Assembly: GCF_003991975.1 (NCBI RefSeq)
Contig: NZ_CP029822.1
Location: 186,001 to 250,000 of the forward strand
DNA from: Entomomonas moraniae
GTDB taxonomy: Bacteria; Pseudomonadota; Gammaproteobacteria; Pseudomonadales; Pseudomonadaceae
Length of the DNA stretch: 64,000 nucleotides
Direction: 5' to 3'
The translations under genes were made by a program, and so were the position numbers. Of the stretch, positions 9,017-18,316 are shown in pieces. The first letter of the stretch is position 1. Each line of letters begins with the position of its first letter. A model generated the notes under the pieces. It did not search any database. It was not told where the DNA came from and was given only the letters and a program-made list of their open reading frames with translations.

Positions 9017-9613
9017 ATGGATTATATTCCTGTAGATCAATATATAAATATGAATTTACATGTTAAATCTGTAGTGGCAGTAGCAAATACTGTAACTTCA
9101 GTTTGTAATAGCATAGAAGAGATAACTATTAGTTTTGAAAAAGCGAAAGGATATATTACTGATAAAGAGTTTAAAAAAGCTATTAGTTTGTTTGATGATG
9201 GTATTAAAAAAATCGGTAATCAATATTATTCTACAGATATTCAAGATGATACTGGAATGAAATTGATTCTAGCAAATGCAGAAGAAAAGAAAGGTAATTT
9301 AGAGCGTGCAGCTTACTTAAAACGTAATGTATTGGAAGCCCGTATACAAATATTTAACACTTTAAATCAATGTAACAAAATAACCAGTCAAACAGAAACC
9401 ATTAAGTATATTGGTAAAGCATGGATGGAGAATAACAGAGAAGTTGTTTTGCAGCTATTTTTACAAGAAAATAATGGAGCTTTAGGACAAGCTATCTTAC
9501 GTTGTAAACCAGATGACCCTCAATATAATGAGGTATTAAAACATTTAAAAGGGCTTAATCAAGGTGAACGAAAAGTTGTATTACCTTGGCTTGATGCTAA
9601 AGCGCTTATTTAA
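9017..9613 (+). CDS. Putative immunity protein, paralogue 2 (extended)
   Basis: Protein of 198 residues starting 11 bases after its shorter paralogue. Residues about 45-115 match it closely (KKAISLFDDGIKKIG, DDTGMKLILANAEEKKGNL). About 45 residues are added before and about 80 after that core, including RKVVLPWLDAKALI at the end. No signal peptide or transmembrane segment is evident. The pair looks like a duplicated immunity gene or a helical-repeat immunity protein with two specificities. An accessory role in loading the VgrG effector cannot be excluded. Confidence 0.75.
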   Translation: MDYIPVDQYINMNLHVKSVVAVANTVTSVCNSIEEITISFEKAKGYITDKEFKKAISLFDDGIKKIGNQYYSTDIQDDTGMKLILANAEEKKGNLERAAYLKRNVLEARIQIFNTLNQCNKITSQTETIKYIGKAWMENNREVVLQLFLQENNGALGQAILRCKPDDPQYNEVLKHLKGLNQGERKVVLPWLDAKALI

Positions 9614-9648
9614 TTAATCATGGTAAATATACAAAAAGGGATTGAGTT

Positions 9649-10074
9649 GTGAATTATATAACAAACGAATTGCTGATAGGGTTACCGAATGACTCTCCTC
9701 AAGATATGAGCCTTAATATGTTGTGGTTCAAAGACAGAGGAACAAATTTGGTTATAGCTCGTGGTGATATAGAGCCAAATAACACGCTGGAAAATACCTA
9801 TAAAAACCAATTAAAAAAATTATCTCAACAAGTTAAAGTGATTAAATGTACTGATCCTAAAGAGTCAGTTGCTGGTACAGCGAAGGATATTAAAGGCTAT
9901 GAAATAATGACAGACTTTATTCGTGGCCCAGAACATTCTTATCAGTACCAGTTTGTATGCCAAATACCTGCGACTCAAAGAATGTTAGCTATTACCTACT
10001 CAAAAACAAGCCCATTAACAGAACAAGATACCGCTCATTGGCAAGAAATAAAAGATAACTTAAGTTTTGCTTAA
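9649..10074 (+). CDS. Eag-type T6SS effector chaperone (DUF1795/DcrB-like)
   Basis: A 141-residue DUF1795 protein (start MNYITNELLIGLP, end HWQEIKDNLSF). Eag chaperones bind the N-terminal transmembrane segments and prePAAR motif of PAAR/Rhs effectors, keep them soluble and load them on VgrG. It lies 45 bases before a gene encoding exactly such an effector. The start is GTG, with a purine-rich ribosome site (AAAAAGGGA) upstream. Confidence 0.88.
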   Translation: MNYITNELLIGLPNDSPQDMSLNMLWFKDRGTNLVIARGDIEPNNTLENTYKNQLKKLSQQVKVIKCTDPKESVAGTAKDIKGYEIMTDFIRGPEHSYQYQFVCQIPATQRMLAITYSKTSPLTEQDTAHWQEIKDNLSFA

Positions 10075-10118
10075 GTTATCCATTAGGAAATAGAGCCCAT
10101 TTCAAGGAAAAGACTCAT

Positions 10119-13100
10119 ATGGCAGATAAAGTTAAAGCAGCAAGAAAACTTGATCCTATCATTCACACTTCAGTATGGGCTGAAATCTTTAGTGCCGTAG
10201 CACAGGCTGTTGTTTATGCGGCAGCCACTGCCGCTTTGGTAGCAGCTGCTCCTTGTGCCCTTGTGGCCGCGGTAGGCGCAACTGCCGTAGCTGTTGGTGC
10301 GGGTCTAATGTTAGGGGCTGCTACGAGCCTAATTCCTGTCGGTGATAAAAGTATAGCTGAACACCTCAGTGATGGGTGCGATGCTGTGGGGGATTTTCTT
10401 TTTCCTCCAGAAGAAAAGGGAGTGATTGCGGAAGGTTCATTTGATACCAATACCAATAGTTTAAAGTCTGCCAGAGCTGCTGGATATCAGATTGAAGATG
10501 TTCCTGATGAAAAACCTCAAAAACCAGGGGCTTTAGAAACACTCGGTGGTTTATTGGTTGGCCTAACTCCTTATGGTTGGTATCAACAAATTGATACTAT
10601 TGTTAACCCTCCAATGGTTGCTCAGGCCAACCCCGGCACTGAACCTGCCCCCAATGATAAAGTCTTATGCCAACGCCATCCACCTATGCCAGAGCAATAT
10701 ATAGCAGAGGGTTCAAGAGAAGTATTCATTAATAGCCAACCAGCAGCAAGAGATAGCGAGAGAACAACTTGTGATGCTACTATTAATAAAGATGCCCCTG
10801 CACCCAATGTGAAAATATCTACAGATGTACGTATGGGCGGCGACTCCATTATTGTTCGTGATATTCACAGTGGCAAAAATAAAATTGGGCAAATTGCAGG
10901 TATCATTATCGGCATATTAATTAGCCGGCGCTTCGCCGGTAGACGCTGTGCGGGTAATCCTGTTTCTGTTTCTACAGGAGCTAAAATTCAAAATGGTGAA
11001 GAAGATTTAGATTTTTCACTACCAGGTATGATTCCTATCACTTGGCAACGTAGCTATAGTACAGAGAATATTGCTACTAATGGTCTTTTTGGAGCAGGTT
11101 GGAGTGTTTTTTACGAAGTAGCTATAGAGCGTGTACCTCATCCAGAAGGCGGTGATTTATCAGTTTATATTAATCAAGATAGTGAACGCTTAGAGCTAGG
11201 CAGACTTAAAACAGGAGATAATTTCGTTAGTATTCTGGATGGGCTTAGTTTTTTTGAATTAGGCGCAGGAATAACAGCTGTTGAAGATATTAATACAGGG
11301 TTATACCAGATTTTTGAAGTTGATCCAACCAATGCAAAACGATCACGTTTAGTGCGTTTAGGTGATCGTAATCAAAATCAACTTAATTTATTTTACGATG
11401 AACAAGGCCGTTTAGAATTTTTAAAAGATCCATTCAATAATCTAACAATAGGTTTAAATTATCAAGGCAAACATCAACAACGTGTAACATCTATCGAACG
11501 TCTCTATTTTAATAAAACAAACCTAGAGCTTATTGAGAATGCTGAATTACTAGTTAGCTATGATTATACTGAGGCAGGTGATCTTAGTGAGGTTAAAGAT
11601 CCTGTAGGTCAAGTAATACGACGTTTTACTTACAATAAAGAACGTTATATGACTAGCCATACTTTACCTACTGGGGCAACTCGCTATTATGAATGGTCAT
11701 TTTTTGAAGTACCTGAAAAAAGACCACAACCAACATTAGCAGATGGCACACCTTATACCCTGCCCCCTCTATTAGAGCCTCAAGCAACACACGAATGGCG
11801 TGTTGTACGACATTGGGGAGATGAGGGAGAGGAGTATAGCTTCCAGTATGACTTAGAAAAGGGTGAAACACGTGTTATTGATAATATTGGTAGAGAGGAT
11901 ATTTACCAATGGGGGGCATTATATGAAGTCACTAAACATATAGATCCATTGGGTAATTGTTGGTGCCATGAAATGGTAGCGGGCCAATTACAAAAAATGA
12001 CAGATCCCCAAGGTGGTGAATGGTCCTATAGTTATGATGAAATTGGTCGATTAATAGAAACCAAAGATCCTTTAGGGCGAAGTGAACATACCACTTTTAT
12101 GGAGCATTGGGCACTTCCCTTAGTTATTACTGACATTGCTGGAAATAAAACCTTTTTTAAATATGATGATAAAGGCAATCTACTGAGCGAAAAAGATCCA
12201 CTAGGCTATAAAACAGCTTATCAATATGATCTACAAGGTAGAGTTGTCCGTATAACAGATGCGATTAATAAAAATAAATACCTCTTTTGGAATGAATACA
12301 GCCAGCTGATTAAATACCGTGATTGTTCAAACTCAGAAAGTCATTACCATTATGATAAACGGGGCTACTTAACGGAAAGTATCAATGCACGGGGTGAAAC
12401 TATCCAGTACCACTACAATAACTGCGGTTATTTAGTACAAACTACTTTACCTGACGGACGAGTGGAGAAATATCTACGCAACAAAATAGGTTTACTGACG
12501 AGTTATATTGACCCTGCGGATAAAAGTACTTCATATCAATATGACCTAAGTGGTCGAGTGATTGGACGCCAAGATGCTCAAGGGCGTTTAGTCCGTTTTG
12601 CTTATGATCCTTATGGTCGTTTAGCCAATTTAACCAACGAAAATAATGAAAGTTATAGTTTTGAATGGGATGCATTAGATCGCCTTACGGTACAACATGA
12701 ACTGGATGGAGGCGCAAGATGTTACCACTATAATGCAGTAGATGATGTAATAGGGGTTGATTACCTACCCTCACCGATTGATGAACAAAAAAAGTTAAAA
12801 TTTAAAGCTGCGAATGATGAGCAGGGGCTAGCAGTAGAAAACCTAGAGAGTATACCTATTCGTCATCGCTTAGAAAGAGACATACTCGGTCGCTTAATTA
12901 AAAAGTTTACGGACGATGGCGTTACGCAGTATAACTACAATAAACTTGATCAAATCACAGCCATTACCTTTACGGATAAGCAAGGCAATAAGCAAAGTCT
13001 AAATTACAACTATGATAAGTTAGGGCAACTGATTGAGGAAGTTAATACTGCAGGTAGTTTAAAGTATTCCTATGATGAGCTTGGTAATATTGAGCAAATA

Positions 13101-14858
13101 ACCTTACCAGACAATAGACAACTTAACCACCTTTACTATGGTAGCGGTCATCTTCACCAAATTAACTTAAATGGCCTAGTCGTTACGGACTTTGAGCGTG
13201 ATAGCCTGCATCAAGAAGTGCTACGTACTCAAGGTCGTTTACACACGCGTACCCGTTATGATTCATCTGGTCGCCTTGCTCAAAAACAAATTCACTACCA
13301 TAATGGCCCTAGGGAACAAGTACCCCTATTACAAAAAGAATACCAATATGATGCCAGTGACAACCTAATTATTCAACGGCTCACTCAAACTCAACGGGTA
13401 AAACCCTTCACAGCAACGAAACAAACGGAACAAGCAGACCAATTAAGCCAAAAAATAGCAAAAGAGCCCAGCTATACTCAACAAGTCAATAACAGTGAAG
13501 ACATTATTGGTCGTTTTTATGCTTTTAATGCCGCCAACGATGACAATGCTTCTCGTGTTATGCAACTGAGTAATATTGGTAAAAGTCATCAACTTACTCA
13601 ATATTATAACTACGATAGCACAGGCCGTATCCAGCAAAGCTATCAACGTACTGAGCAAGGCCAAAGTACTAACTATGAAACACTACAATACGATGCGGCG
13701 GCTAACTTATTAAGCCCAGAAGCCACCCAAGGCTATATCAAATATAACCGTATTCATGTTTACCAAGATAAACGCTATAGTTATGACAGATTTGGCCGCC
13801 TAGCCGAAAAACGTATTGCCCAACATACAGTACAACAATTTAAATACGATGCAGAACACCGCATTATAGAAATTAAACAAACAGAACGTGGCCAAAGTAA
13901 ATATATAAAATTTAAATATGATCTATTGGGTCGTCGTATAGAAAAAGCTACTTATTTAGAAAGTAACTTACAACAACCGATAGCTAAAACGGAATTTCAA
14001 TGGCAGGGTATGCGTTTACTTAAAGAAATTCAAAACGGTTTACCTAGTTTATATATTTATGAAAGTCTTTTTAGCTATGAGCCTCTAGCTCGTATAGATG
14101 GAGAAATAGATAAAGAAAAAATTAATTACTTCCATACTAGTCTGGCAGGATTACCAGAACAACTAACAGATATTCATGGTAATACTATTTGGCAAGCTGA
14201 TTATGAAGTATGGGGTAATAGTAAAACTGAGTGGCATGATAATCGAAGTAATTTTACTCAAAACTTACGTTATCAGGGACAATATTTAGATAGAGAAACA
14301 GGTTTACATTATAATACCTTTAGGTATTATGACCCTGATGTAGGTAGATTTACTCAGCCTGATCCGATAGGATTATTAGGTGGTAATAATCTCTACCAAT
14401 ATGTACCTAATCCTATTCATTGGATTGATCCTTGGGGATGGAGTAGGTATAAACCAAGAGATGAAATTAGTGCACAACCGGGGGCAAGAGGGACGGCAAT
14501 AAATCGCGCATGGGTGCAAGAGCATGATTTAGTTAAGGCGGGCGGAGGAACAAGAAACTGGACTCCGCAAGAGAGGGAGTTAATATTAAGTTCTAGAAAT
14601 GGTAGTAAATTAACTAGTATAATGTCGAATGCAGGATATACAGGGCATCATATTAACAGTGTTGAAGGCAATGGAGCATTAGGAAGAAAGTGGCAAGGTG
14701 ATCCTAGGAATATTGTATTTTTACAAAACTCAAATCATCCTTCTGGCATTGATGAGCACTTGAACTCAAAACAGGGACACCGGGGAAATTATCAAAACAA
14801 TGGCAAAGGGCGATTGATTGATAGAAAAGCAATGACCCGAGAATTATCAAAATGTTAA
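10119..14858 (+). CDS. PAAR/Rhs polymorphic toxin with GHH nuclease tip
   Basis: T6SS Rhs effector of 1579 residues. Residues 7-18 hold the prePAAR motif (AARKLDPIIHTS); about 21-75 is an Ala-rich membrane-crossing segment needing the Eag chaperone; a PAAR-like region spans about 180-290. Dozens of YD repeats form the Rhs cage from about 300. The conserved end [22 protein letters not shown] (about 1414-1441) is where Rhs proteins self-cleave. The toxin, 1442-1579, has GHH at 1509-1511 plus NSNH and GHRGNYQNN, indicating a His-Me finger DNase. Its codons are more AT-rich than the core, typical of exchangeable tips. The next gene overlaps or abuts its stop. Confidence 0.93.
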   Translation: MADKVKAARKLDPIIHTSVWAEIFSAVAQAVVYAAATAALVAAAPCALVAAVGATAVAVGAGLMLGAATSLIPVGDKSIAEHLSDGCDAVGDFLFPPEEKGVIAEGSFDTNTNSLKSARAAGYQIEDVPDEKPQKPGALETLGGLLVGLTPYGWYQQIDTIVNPPMVAQANPGTEPAPNDKVLCQRHPPMPEQYIAEGSREVFINSQPAARDSERTTCDATINKDAPAPNVKISTDVRMGGDSIIVRDIHSGKNKIGQIAGIIIGILISRRFAGRRCAGNPVSVSTGAKIQNGEEDLDFSLPGMIPITWQRSYSTENIATNGLFGAGWSVFYEVAIERVPHPEGGDLSVYINQDSERLELGRLKTGDNFVSILDGLSFFELGAGITAVEDINTGLYQIFEVDPTNAKRSRLVRLGDRNQNQLNLFYDEQGRLEFLKDPFNNLTIGLNYQGKHQQRVTSIERLYFNKTNLELIENAELLVSYDYTEAGDLSEVKDPVGQVIRRFTYNKERYMTSHTLPTGATRYYEWSFFEVPEKRPQPTLADGTPYTLPPLLEPQATHEWRVVRHWGDEGEEYSFQYDLEKGETRVIDNIGREDIYQWGALYEVTKHIDPLGNCWCHEMVAGQLQKMTDPQGGEWSYSYDEIGRLIETKDPLGRSEHTTFMEHWALPLVITDIAGNKTFFKYDDKGNLLSEKDPLGYKTAYQYDLQGRVVRITDAINKNKYLFWNEYSQLIKYRDCSNSESHYHYDKRGYLTESINARGETIQYHYNNCGYLVQTTLPDGRVEKYLRNKIGLLTSYIDPADKSTSYQYDLSGRVIGRQDAQGRLVRFAYDPYGRLANLTNENNESYSFEWDALDRLTVQHELDGGARCYHYNAVDDVIGVDYLPSPIDEQKKLKFKAANDEQGLAVENLESIPIRHRLERDILGRLIKKFTDDGVTQYNYNKLDQITAITFTDKQGNKQSLNYNYDKLGQLIEEVNTAGSLKYSYDELGNIEQITLPDNRQLNHLYYGSGHLHQINLNGLVVTDFERDSLHQEVLRTQGRLHTRTRYDSSGRLAQKQIHYHNGPREQVPLLQKEYQYDASDNLIIQRLTQTQRVKPFTATKQTEQADQLSQKIAKEPSYTQQVNNSEDIIGRFYAFNAANDDNASRVMQLSNIGKSHQLTQYYNYDSTGRIQQSYQRTEQGQSTNYETLQYDAAANLLSPEATQGYIKYNRIHVYQDKRYSYDRFGRLAEKRIAQHTVQQFKYDAEHRIIEIKQTERGQSKYIKFKYDLLGRRIEKATYLESNLQQPIAKTEFQWQGMRLLKEIQNGLPSLYIYESLFSYEPLARIDGEIDKEKINYFHTSLAGLPEQLTDIHGNTIWQADYEVWGNSKTEWHDNRSNFTQNLRYQGQYLDRETGLHYNTFRYYDPDVGRFTQPDPIGLLGGNNLYQYVPNPIHWIDPWGWSRYKPRDEISAQPGARGTAINRAWVQEHDLVKAGGGTRNWTPQERELILSSRNGSKLTSIMSNAGYTGHHINSVEGNGALGRKWQGDPRNIVFLQNSNHPSGIDEHLNSKQGHRGNYQNNGKGRLIDRKAMTRELSKC

Positions 14859-14875
14859 AAACATCGAGGAAAAAA

Positions 14876-15448
14876 ATGTTAGAGATTAAAGCATTTGTAA
14901 AGTTATTAGATATATTAAAAAAACATGATGATGGCCAGTACTTAGCAAAAAGTAAAAAAGACGTGGATCCATCCTATTTACATAATAACAATTGTCTAAT
15001 GGAGTTTTATAGTCAATTTGAGCTAAAACATCTCACTATACAGACAGGTGTTTCTTCTATATCGTTTATTGACTATTTAAACTTAAAAGAACGAAATACA
15101 AAATACTCTTTTTCAAGCTTGAAAGAACAAGATTATATTGTTTTATCAGAGCAGACAGGAGGAGGTGATCCTATTTTATTCAACTTTTTAGATAATAATA
15201 GTACCCCCTCTATTTATGCAGCATATGACGTTTTAGAACCATTCAAAATCGCAAATAATTTTCTTCAATTTATAGAAGCTCTAACAGTGCTTGTTGACAT
15301 TGTATATAACGAATATGATATATATGAAATATATACAAATGATGATTGTGATGAAATAAAACCGGAATTTTTATCTAAAATAGATATGAAACTTTCTCCA
15401 ATTTTAGGTGAAAACATTGATGGTTTTATGAGATATTTTTATGGTTAA
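14876..15448 (+). CDS. SUKH (SMI1/KNR4)-like immunity protein for the GHH toxin
   Basis: Protein of 190 residues, probably the antidote to the Rhs nuclease tip just upstream. The fold signature is of the SUKH superfamily: DDGQYLAKS near the N-terminus, GGGDPILFNF in the middle and a helical end (FLQFIEALTVLVDIVYNEY). It is strongly acidic, as DNase inhibitors often are. I prefer ATG 14876 (GAGG six bases upstream); an in-frame ATG at 14852 would overlap the rhs stop by seven bases. Confidence 0.8.
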   Translation: MLEIKAFVKLLDILKKHDDGQYLAKSKKDVDPSYLHNNNCLMEFYSQFELKHLTIQTGVSSISFIDYLNLKERNTKYSFSSLKEQDYIVLSEQTGGGDPILFNFLDNNSTPSIYAAYDVLEPFKIANNFLQFIEALTVLVDIVYNEYDIYEIYTNDDCDEIKPEFLSKIDMKLSPILGENIDGFMRYFYG

Positions 15449-15479
15449 CTAAAAAACTATATCTATTTTCCAACACTGG

Positions 15480-16322
15480 TAAGTAATGCGCTTATCAAAA
15501 GAAGTTCAAAACGGTTTACCTAGTTAACATATCTATGAAAACTTCTTTAACTATGAGTCTGTAGCTCGTATAGATGGAAAACAGATAAAGAAAAAATTAC
15601 TTCCATACTAGTCTAGCTATGTTGCCCGAACGATTAATTGATACAAAAGTAATGTTATCAGGCAAGCAGAATACTATGTATGGGGTAATAGTAAAACTGA
15701 GTGGCATGATAAACGAAGTAATTTTACTCAAAACTTACGTTATCAGGGACAATACTTAGATAGAGAAACAGGTTTACATTATAATACCTTTAGGTATTAT
15801 GACCCCGATATAGGCAGATTTATTCAGCCTGATCCCATCAGTCTTGTAGGTGGGTTTAACTTATATAGATATTCATCAAATCCTATAAGTTGGATTGATC
15901 CTCTAGGTTGGACACCTTTATTACCTACTGAAGGTAATGTAGATACTTATGGGAATCTTAAAGGTCCTGTAGGAGATAGTATAACAGGGGATCATATGCC
16001 ATCTGCTGCATATATGAGTCAAAAATATGGAATTAGTGCAAAAGATGCTGTAGCAATGAATATGGAGCATTATTATCCATCAAATACGGGTCGACATTCT
16101 CAAACTAGAACCTTTAGACAAAAACCATTTCTTAATGAAACCCCTCGACAAGCACTAGCAAGAGATATAAGAGATGCAAGAAAAATATACATGCGTGATG
16201 GATTATATGATTCTAAAATGAGAGAATCTTTACAGAAAGTAATTGCCCTAAATAAGGAAAAATTTCCTGATATCTTTAGGAAGCCACCTAGACCAAAACC
16301 AAAACCACCAACTAACTGTTAG
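15480..16322 (+). pseudogene. Displaced Rhs tip 2: decayed Rhs end joined to an intact-looking toxin domain
   Basis: From 15480 to about 15660 the DNA copies the last part of the upstream rhs core but with stops and frameshifts. From 15642 one frame is open to the TAG at 16320-16322. It carries the Rhs end ([39 protein letters not shown]) and a different toxin of about 135 residues with DHMPSAAYMSQKYG, SNTGRHSQTRTF and RDARKIYMRDG. I do not recognise that domain; its His/Arg-rich make-up resembles nuclease toxins. No start codon or signals serve the Rhs part; the first ATG in frame is 15996 (108 codons). It is a silent cassette that could be swapped into rhs by recombination. Confidence 0.75.
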
Positions 16323-16330
16323 AGATAATT

Positions 16331-16780
16331 ATGAGTAATAATCTAGTGAGTAAATTAACATCTGCTTCTAAATTAGAAACAGATGAAGATATTGATCTTT
16401 TTTTTGATACAATACAGAATATGGCATTATCTAAAAATAGTGAATATATTGCTATTATGTTGTCCTATTTAGATGATAATTTCAATACTTACAATGATGT
16501 AATGTCAACCATTATAGGAATGGCAGAAACTTTTCCAGCTCAAGATTATGTGAAGGCAGTTATACAATCAATTAATCCATTAAAAACTAAAGCAGCTGAT
16601 TGGTTAGAATATATACATACTGGTATTTTTAATACTGAAAGTTATATAGAGATATACAAAAAAACGTTCTGCTCAATACCTGAAAATGAACAATTAATTG
16701 TTAAAGATTACTTAACAAACCAGTTCTTAAAAAATAAACATGAAAAAAAGGATGTTGTTGAATATATAATATCTTGCTAG
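16331..16780 (+). CDS. Immunity protein for orphan Rhs tip 2 (Imm30-like)
   Basis: A 149-residue, all-helical acidic protein starting eight bases after the orphan tip. The pattern DYVKAVIQSINPLKTKAADW followed by IHTGIFNTESYIEIYKK is reminiscent of immunity family 30, an uncertain assignment made by eye. The frame is intact, as expected if the cell still needs protection from siblings carrying this toxin. Confidence 0.72.
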   Translation: MSNNLVSKLTSASKLETDEDIDLFFDTIQNMALSKNSEYIAIMLSYLDDNFNTYNDVMSTIIGMAETFPAQDYVKAVIQSINPLKTKAADWLEYIHTGIFNTESYIEIYKKTFCSIPENEQLIVKDYLTNQFLKNKHEKKDVVEYIISC

Positions 16781-16829
16781 TATCAAAAATAGATAAATAA
16801 GGTAATTCTCTATTAGTCAGTTGAGTATA

Positions 16830-17222
16830 AATTACGAGCAATAATAAAATTGAATAGCACAATAATCGAAATTATTTCACTTGAAACTTATGTTGTCAGG
16901 GCCAATACTTAGATAGAGAAACTGGGCTACATTACAATACTTTCAGATATTATGACCCTGATATAGGTAGATTTACTCAACCCGATCCGATAGGATTATT
17001 GGGTGGAAATAATCTCTATCAATATGCTCCAAATCCTATTCGTTGGATTGACCCTCTTGGTTGGGTTGGTGAAACAACACCAGGATATCATGTATATGGC
17101 TTATATGATAAAGGTTCGGACAAGCCATATTATATTGGTATAACAAATGATTTAAAAAGACGTGCTTGAGAGCACTATAAGGCTTACTGTAAACATCAGG
17201 CTGGAGTGAATAAAATTTCATA
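16830..17222 (+). pseudogene. Displaced Rhs tip 3: GIY-YIG nuclease toxin, broken by TGA
   Basis: A third copy of the Rhs end, degraded at its left edge and readable from about 16895 ([35 protein letters not shown]). It is followed by a GIY-YIG endonuclease start: [23 protein letters not shown]. An in-frame TGA at 17167-17169 then interrupts what should be RxxH, and the frame resumes EHYKAYCKHQAGVNK to a TAA near 17221. The catalytic Tyr, Gly and Arg are visible but the Glu-containing second half is missing. No immunity gene follows; tRNA-Cys begins 40 bp later. A relic of an earlier toxin. Confidence 0.72.
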
Positions 17223-17224
17223 AT

Positions 17225-17255
17225 AAAAAAGCCTAGTTAGCTGATCTAACTAGGC
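17225..17255 (-). terminator. Terminator of tRNA-Cys
   Basis: A 10-bp perfect inverted repeat (17231-17240 GCCTAGTTAG with 17246-17255) and, on the minus strand, a run of T at 17230-17225. It lies nine bases beyond the CCA end of tRNA-Cys. A weaker T-run on the other side may let it work for the plus strand too. Confidence 0.88.
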
Positions 17256-17263
17256 TTTATATA

Positions 17264-17338
17264 TGGAGGCCGGGGTCGGAATCGAACCGGCATAGACGGA
17301 TTTGCAATCCGCTGCATAAGCCATTCTGCCACCCGGCC
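17264..17338 (-). tRNA. tRNA-Cys (anticodon GCA)
   Basis: A 75-nt gene with encoded CCA. The acceptor stem is GGCCGGG/CCCGGCC, the D arm contains GGCAGAATGG, the anticodon loop TTGCAAA gives GCA, and the T loop is TTCGATT. Its 5' half plus about 50 bp of upstream flank is repeated 9.5 kb away at 26771-26863. Confidence 0.97.
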
Positions 17339-17389
17339 ATAGAGGTTGGCTATTTTATGTTGCTAGTGTTTTATTGTCAAATCATTTCC
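17297..17389. repeat. 93-bp direct repeat, copy 1 (tRNA-Cys 5' half plus flank)
   Basis: Covers the anticodon arm to the 5' end of tRNA-Cys and 51 bp of upstream flank. By hand alignment it is gap-free and 78/93 identical to 26771-26863 in the same orientation. The repeat starts at the anticodon arm, a frequent crossover site of tyrosine recombinases. Confidence 0.8.
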
Positions 17390-17441
17390 GTAATTTTTTA
17401 TAGCGTTTCCATATCTATTAACGTTCTAACGAATCAACCTC

Positions 17442-17667
17442 TTACCCTTTTTTAATATAAACAGCTCTTGTTATTTGTTCTTGTGGGTGACCTAATAACA
17501 GCTGTGCTAATATCGTTCAGATCGCTAACTGCTTTTGAGAAAGCCGGGCGACCATTCCTTTTTATGCTAAATGCTTAACCATTTTTAAATAGCCACTCTT
17601 TCTATTGTTTAGGCTTTTTAAAATCAGTTATTTCAACTATCTCGGCATGAGTTAGTACTTCACTCAT
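17442..17667 (-). pseudogene. DUF4224 gene and integrase tail, decayed
   Basis: An ATG at 17667 with GAGGTGG before it opens a frame reading MSEVLTHAEIVEITDFKKPK, then KEWLFKNG and FSIKRNGRPAFSKAV with two in-frame stops. This matches DUF4224, a small protein typically encoded just upstream of phage integrases. Near 17521 another frame takes over and reads AQLLLGHPQEQITRAVYIKKG, the LLGH-to-Tyr tail of a tyrosine recombinase, ending at 17442. The rest of the integrase is lost. It sits 100 bp from tRNA-Cys, where an integrase of an element in that tRNA belongs. Confidence 0.65.
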
Positions 17668-18000
17668 ACACCACCTCTATTTTTCATTTTTATGTCTTGG
17701 TCATTCCATCCTGCCACTCATAGATGACACTTTAATAGGTCGTATCTATAATGGCATGATGTTTTGCCTTAGGCTTGCCTACCTGCTTTATTTGCCCTTT
17801 TGTGATTTGGTTCAGATATGACTAGATTACTTGTTAGAGCTACCAGTTAGAGCTACCAGACTGAGCTGGACTATTAAACGGTTTACCACCGGAACTAGTA
17901 GTGTATGGCTGCTGAGTGATGGAAGAGATATTATTTATTGCTTTTGGTTGCTTGGGAACATAAGTATCTCATGTTAAAAAGCCCTAATTTGTAGGGCTTG
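17668..18000 (-). other. Gene-free stretch with decayed phage-type reading frames
   Basis: No intact gene. On the minus strand two short tails can be read: one at about 17690-17810 (NQITKGQIKQVGKPKAKHHA, then one stop, then SVIYEWQDGMTKT) and one at about 17851-17965 (TYVPKQPKAINN to KPFNSPAQSGSSNW). Both lie in the direction of the integrase remnant and resemble small early phage proteins, but I cannot name them. A 13-bp unit GTTAGAGCTACCA is tandemly duplicated near 17833-17858. Confidence 0.4.
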
Positions 18001-18070
18001 ATCAGGTTAGATTATTGAACTGGCGTTTAAATAGCCATCTATGTGCTTGTATATATGATTGTAAATATAG

Positions 18071-18316
18071 TTATAGTTTAGTACAGCCTTTGAAACTTGA
18101 CTTCATATGTTGTCTTTCATAAGAATTATTACCAGTTCTTAAACCAGTATTCAAATAGAACTCTTCGTAATGACAGATGACATAAAAGGAATTACTCTCA
18201 ACCCATGCAAGTCTATATCCTACTGATGTTGTACCAGGTTTTCTAGCGGCATATGACATAGAGGTAAATACTCCTAAACTTATGGCTATGCTAATAATTA
18301 ATAATAGTTGCTTCAT
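18071..18316 (-). CDS. Small secreted protein of unknown function
   Basis: An 81-residue protein with a clear Sec signal peptide (MKQLLLIISIAISLGVFTSM, cleavage after SYA) and a mature part of about 57 residues with two cysteines that could pair. An AGGAGAG ribosome site lies six bases before the ATG, supporting a real gene. No family recognised. It is an isolated gene in a decayed region. Confidence 0.6.
   Translation of the reverse strand: MKQLLLIISIAISLGVFTSMSYAARKPGTTSVGYRLAWVESNSFYVICHYEEFYLNTGLRTGNNSYERQHMKSSFKGCTKL

Noticed and set aside
17167..17169. TGA in the GIY-YIG tip as a selenocysteine codon, given selB/selD nearby
   Set aside because: The position normally holds Arg or Gln, no SECIS-like hairpin follows, and the second half of the domain is missing. 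An inactivating stop is simpler.
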